20,233 nt of DNA from Chrysochromulina tobinii (Eukaryota > Haptophyta > Prymnesiales > Chrysochromulinaceae). Location of the stretch: the NCBI GenBank assembly GCA_001275005.1, contig JWZX01000794.1, forward strand, positions 1-20,233, in the 5' to 3' direction. The notes under the pieces are model-generated. The model was not told the origin of the DNA and ran no database searches. It worked only from the letters and a program-made list of their open reading frames with translations. The translations under genes were made by a program, and so were the position numbers. Shown one piece after another: positions 17,702-20,233 of this stretch (the stretch's first letter is position 1; each line of letters begins with the position of its first letter).

Positions 17702-17756
17702 CTGACCTTTTCGCAAGTGTGATGATGAAAGTCGTTCTGTGCTGACCTTTCCGCAA
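17702..17756 (+). promoter_or_regulatory. Direct repeat CTGACCTTTYCGCAA upstream of the NAT9-GT4 gene
   Basis: CTGACCTTTTCGCAA (17702-17716) and CTGACCTTTCCGCAA (17742-17756) differ at one position and start exactly 40 bp apart. The second ends 12 bp before the ATG at 17769. They are candidate transcription-factor sites or 5' UTR elements. Function is inferred only from position and conservation. Confidence 0.5.
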
Positions 17757-17768
17757 AGGTGGTTCACG

Positions 17769-18089
17769 ATGAGCGCTGTCTCAAGCTGCTCTTTCCGCGG
17801 CCTCATGCGCATCGACACCGTGTTGGTCGGCAAACGCGTTCGGCTCGTGCCGTACCTCCCCGAGCATGTGCCTCGCTACAGTCAATGGATGGCGGATCCA
17901 GAGATGCTCCGCCTGACGGGCTCGGAGCCTCTCACTGTTGCTGAAGAGTACGAGAACCAAAAGTCATGGCATGGCGACCCGGACAAGGCCACCTTCATCA
18001 TCTGCGCCCGTGACGACAGCGAGACCGCAGATGAGGAGCTACAAATGACGCGCGGCATGTGTGGAGACGTGAATGCATTCCTGTCCCCA

Positions 18090-18131
<42 letters not shown>

Positions 18132-19907
18132 CATGGCGACCATGGCGTTGCCTCCAGAGACATTGCCGCCGCCGCCTCCATTTCTGCGGAGATCGAGATC
18201 ATGATTGCGGATGCGTCCCGTCGGCGTGGTGGGCTCGCACGGGAGGCGATACTGCTCTTCTTCCATTTCCTCGTTGAGCACGTGCCACAGCTCGGTCGGC
18301 TGGTGGTCAAAATCACAGACGACAATTTGGCCTCGTTTCGGCTTTTCGAGTCACTCGGCTTCGTTGTGCACAAGAAGCTAGCCGTCTTTGAGCAAACGGA
18401 GCTGTGGCTGGATGTAGCCGCAGCGAGGGAGATGGCGCGGGTGCATTGGTCCGCAATAGGCGCGCACGCGTCGACCCCGCCATCGCCTTTGGTGCGGTCG
18501 CTGCGCGTCCTCGTCCTTACCTATGAGTTCACCTATGCACCATTCAGCGGCAATGGCGTGCTTGCTCGCTCGCTGGTCAAAGGATTGCTTGGTCAAGGCG
18601 CCACGGTGCTCGTACTCTGCTGCCGCCCGACCCCTACCCCGCCGGGCCAACCCGGCGCGTACAGTCCCGATTCGCCAATCGCACTTCCCGAGGTGAGCGC
18701 CGCTCAGGCTGCGGCGCTTTCCGTGCGTGCTATCACCCTCCCAGTGACGGCCGGCTGGCAGAAGCTCGACCGTGCCTCCGCACACGAGCTCTTTGCCACG
18801 GGTGCGGCAGACTGCACGGAGGAAGTGGCGGCCGACTTTGGTCCAGAAGCTGTGCTCGCTATCGACTGGACGGGTGGTGCGGCGTGGAGAGCCATGCACG
18901 CCACGTGGCCAGCGTTGGCCGCAGCCCCCCCCCGCATGCTGTACGTCAACTTCCGAGTGTACTCATCGGGTCTGCGCGCGGGCGATGCCGCGGCGGCCTG
19001 GTACGACGAGCGTGAGCGTGAGGCGCTCGGTGCGGCCAGCAGCGTCTTCGCCCTGTCGACAAAGGATCAGGCATCGCTCGTCTGCCTGAGTGGCACCTTC
19101 TCTGCTGGCGAAGGCGTGGCTTCGCCGCAGCGGGCGCCTGTGGCCGTGCTGCTGCCGTGCTTGCGTGGCGACATGCAAAGTCTCGCCGATCTCCCCGCGG
19201 CCACGCACGCGTCTTCGATGCCCACGGCTGCCGCCGCCGCCCTCGCGGCCGTCACGGCAGCGGGCCGTGATGGCGCCCGGAGATTCCTCACATGCGCGGT
19301 GCGCCTCTCGGGTGAGAAGAACCCTCTCCTCTTCGCGGCGCTCGTCGAGGCCCTCGCCCCTGAGCTCGATGCGCGCGGCCTCGTCCCGCTTCTCGCGGGC
19401 GCCTCCGCTGACGCCGCCCTGGCCGCAGAGGTCAAGGGACGCATCCGAGCAGCAGCGTCGTCGGCGGTCATTCTTGATGAGTTCCTCGGCGCAGCCGCCC
19501 TCGCCGCCGTCTTCAGCGCCACGCGGCTCAACGTCCACCCATGCCTGTACGATGCGTACGGCATGTCCGTGATCGAGGCCGCGGCATTCGGAGCGCCCTC
19601 GGTGGTCAACAGTGGAGGTACCATTGGCGCGACGGCGCTGCTGAATCGCGGGGTGGACGGCGTCGAGTCGGGGGGCGCCAAACCGGAGGCAGGGTGTGTG
19701 GAGCTCGACTTGAGTGGGGCCACGACTTCAGCGCTGGCGGCAGCAGTGTTGTCGACCCTCGACGACACGCAACAGCTCGCGGCGGTGGCACAGGTGGCAC
19801 GTACGCGCGCGTTGGGCTGGAGTGAGGCGAAGGCCGGCAAGGTCGTCTACGAGTCGCTTGAACAGCTGTCTCGGCGAGACAACCTATGTCGAACCGACGA
19901 TTTTTGA
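17769..19907 (+). CDS. Fusion of NAT9-type GNAT N-acetyltransferase and GT4-type glycosyltransferase
   Basis: One uninterrupted frame (712 residues from the ATG at 17769) encodes two enzymes. Residues about 13-225 match NAT9: LVGKRVRLVPYLPEHVPRYSQWM, then RLTGSEPLTVAEEYENQKSW, GDVNAFL, AEIEIMIADASRRRGGLAREA (acetyl-CoA loop) and DDNLASFRLFESLGF. Animal NAT9 is reported to act on microtubules. A run of 13 Asp sits in the loop between GDVNAFL and AEIEIMI. After a short linker, residues about 243-710 form a GT-B glycosyltransferase. Its N-terminal half starts RVLVLTYEFTYAPFSGNGVLARSLV, and its C-terminal half has FLTCAVRLSGEKNP, VILDEFLG and HPCLYDAYGMSVIEAAAFGAPSVV. The latter is the GT4 E-x7-E motif with the first Glu replaced by Asp (Asp595, Glu603). 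No signal peptide or membrane span is seen. An ATG at 17805 also fits the NAT9 start. Donor and acceptor are unknown. It is divergent from the ABCG gene. Confidence 0.88.
18093..18131 (+). repeat. Perfect (GAC)13 microsatellite in coding sequence
   Basis: Thirteen uninterrupted GAC codons encode polyaspartate within the acetyltransferase domain of the fusion gene, followed by HGDHG. The position corresponds to a variable surface loop of NAT9 proteins, so length change may be tolerated. Confidence 0.95.
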
Positions 19908-20233
19908 CGGCCCGAATCTGGCCACTTACGAGGAGGGGGCCCGACCGCCATGCGCGGTGCGCGCGCGCGCGCGCCGAGCCCGAGGTGTGCGGAGCAGGGC
20001 ACCCTGACCATCTTTACTATTGTATGAGATTTCGACTCACCAGTCACCTCCCGCGACGGACTCGACCGCAAAGTCGGAACAAACGAAAGTCGGCCGGATG
20101 CGTGTCCCGTCTGTCTGTGCGTGTGTCTGCCAGTCTGTCATCCCAATGTGACAGCGCCTCTGCTGGCGCTGCTACGCAGCAAATCGCGCCGCCGCCGCGC
20201 GCCCCGGCCCCCGCGCGCCCGCGGCCGCGGGCC
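19908..20233. other. Gene-free right end, 3' of the fusion gene
   Basis: No gene is seen in these 326 bases. A GC dinucleotide run lies at about 19959-19974. Two consecutive short dyads, CTGTCA-n8-TGACAG (20135-20154) and CAGCGCC-n6-GGCGCTG (20152-20171), could form hairpins. The last 45 bases are nearly pure G/C. The 3' UTR of the NAT9-GT4 gene should lie here. Confidence 0.5.

Larger units (their letters stand above)
17378..17768. promoter_or_regulatory. Divergent spacer between the ABCG and NAT9-GT4 genes, rich in small repeats
   Basis: This 391-bp interval must supply promoters for both flanking genes. It contains two adjacent hairpin units (17530-17577) and a GC-rich stretch of CCGGGT words (17498-17528). 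AT-richer DNA at 17580-17740 holds the words TGTTTCATG (17639-17647 and 17651-17659) and a 15-nt direct repeat close to the NAT9-GT4 start (17702 and 17742). No TATA box is evident. Confidence 0.5.

Noticed and set aside
18039-18281. Minus-strand polyvaline frame at the GAC repeat
   Set aside because: It is the complement of the (GAC)13 tract inside the NAT9 domain.
1-20233. Terminal inverted repeat between the two GC-rich window ends (shared GCCGCGGGCGCGC in opposite orientation)
   Set aside because: The match is 13 nt of low-complexity G/C and is likely coincidental. The ends more probably reflect where assembly stopped in GC-rich DNA.
1-20233. tRNA, rRNA, snRNA, CRISPR or transposon genes
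   Set aside because: I looked for B-box-like GTTCRANNC words in tRNA context, repeated spacer arrays and transposase or reverse transcriptase motifs in all frames, and found none that hold up.

Overview
The window is nuclear DNA from a GC-rich, gene-dense, intron-poor eukaryote. The evidence is the gene content: the pre-mRNA 3'-end factor CLP1, COP9 signalosome subunit 4, a mitochondrial ribosomal protein uL22 with a targeting presequence, an ABCG half-transporter, a NAT9-type acetyltransferase and a ciliary microtubule inner protein. Three short GT-AG introns can be placed exactly because splicing restores conserved motifs. A flagellar protein, a bacterial-type DusA, high GC and few introns fit a flagellated unicellular alga. 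A haptophyte-like alga is my best guess, but that is inference and the sequence alone does not prove it.

Layout from left to right: CLP1 (minus, 391-1674) diverges from a SANT/Myb-like protein (plus, 1908-2903). After a gene-free stretch of about 0.9 kb come three plus-strand housekeeping genes: tRNA-dihydrouridine synthase DusA (two exons, 3792-5158), mitochondrial uL22 (5335-6096) and CSN4 (6535-7782). CSN4 converges on a minus-strand soluble Sec63-domain protein that lacks a J domain and membrane spans (8807-9907). Next is a two-exon CIMIP2/FAM166-like axonemal repeat protein (minus, 10588-12517), divergent from an F-box-like protein with an acidic tail (plus, 12800-14572). That gene converges on a two-exon ABCG half-transporter (minus, 15321-17377), which diverges from a single-ORF fusion of a NAT9-type GNAT acetyltransferase to a GT4-type glycosyltransferase (plus, 17769-19907). 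Both ends of the window are very GC-rich, low-complexity DNA.

The genes do not form one pathway. They are general eukaryotic functions packed with 180-1000 bp spacers, in several divergent or convergent pairs. Loose links exist: CSN4 and F-box proteins both act around cullin-RING ubiquitin ligases, and CIMIP2 and NAT9 both relate to microtubules. I see no evidence that either link is more than chance.

The least ordinary items are the NAT9-glycosyltransferase fusion, the orphan Sec63 domain, a 35-nt first coding exon that completes the first repeat of the CIMIP2-like protein, a shared GTGYGC splice donor in all three introns, and a pair of adjacent 21-nt hairpin units with compensatory stem changes at 17530-17577. 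No tRNA, rRNA, CRISPR array, transposase or virus gene was seen.
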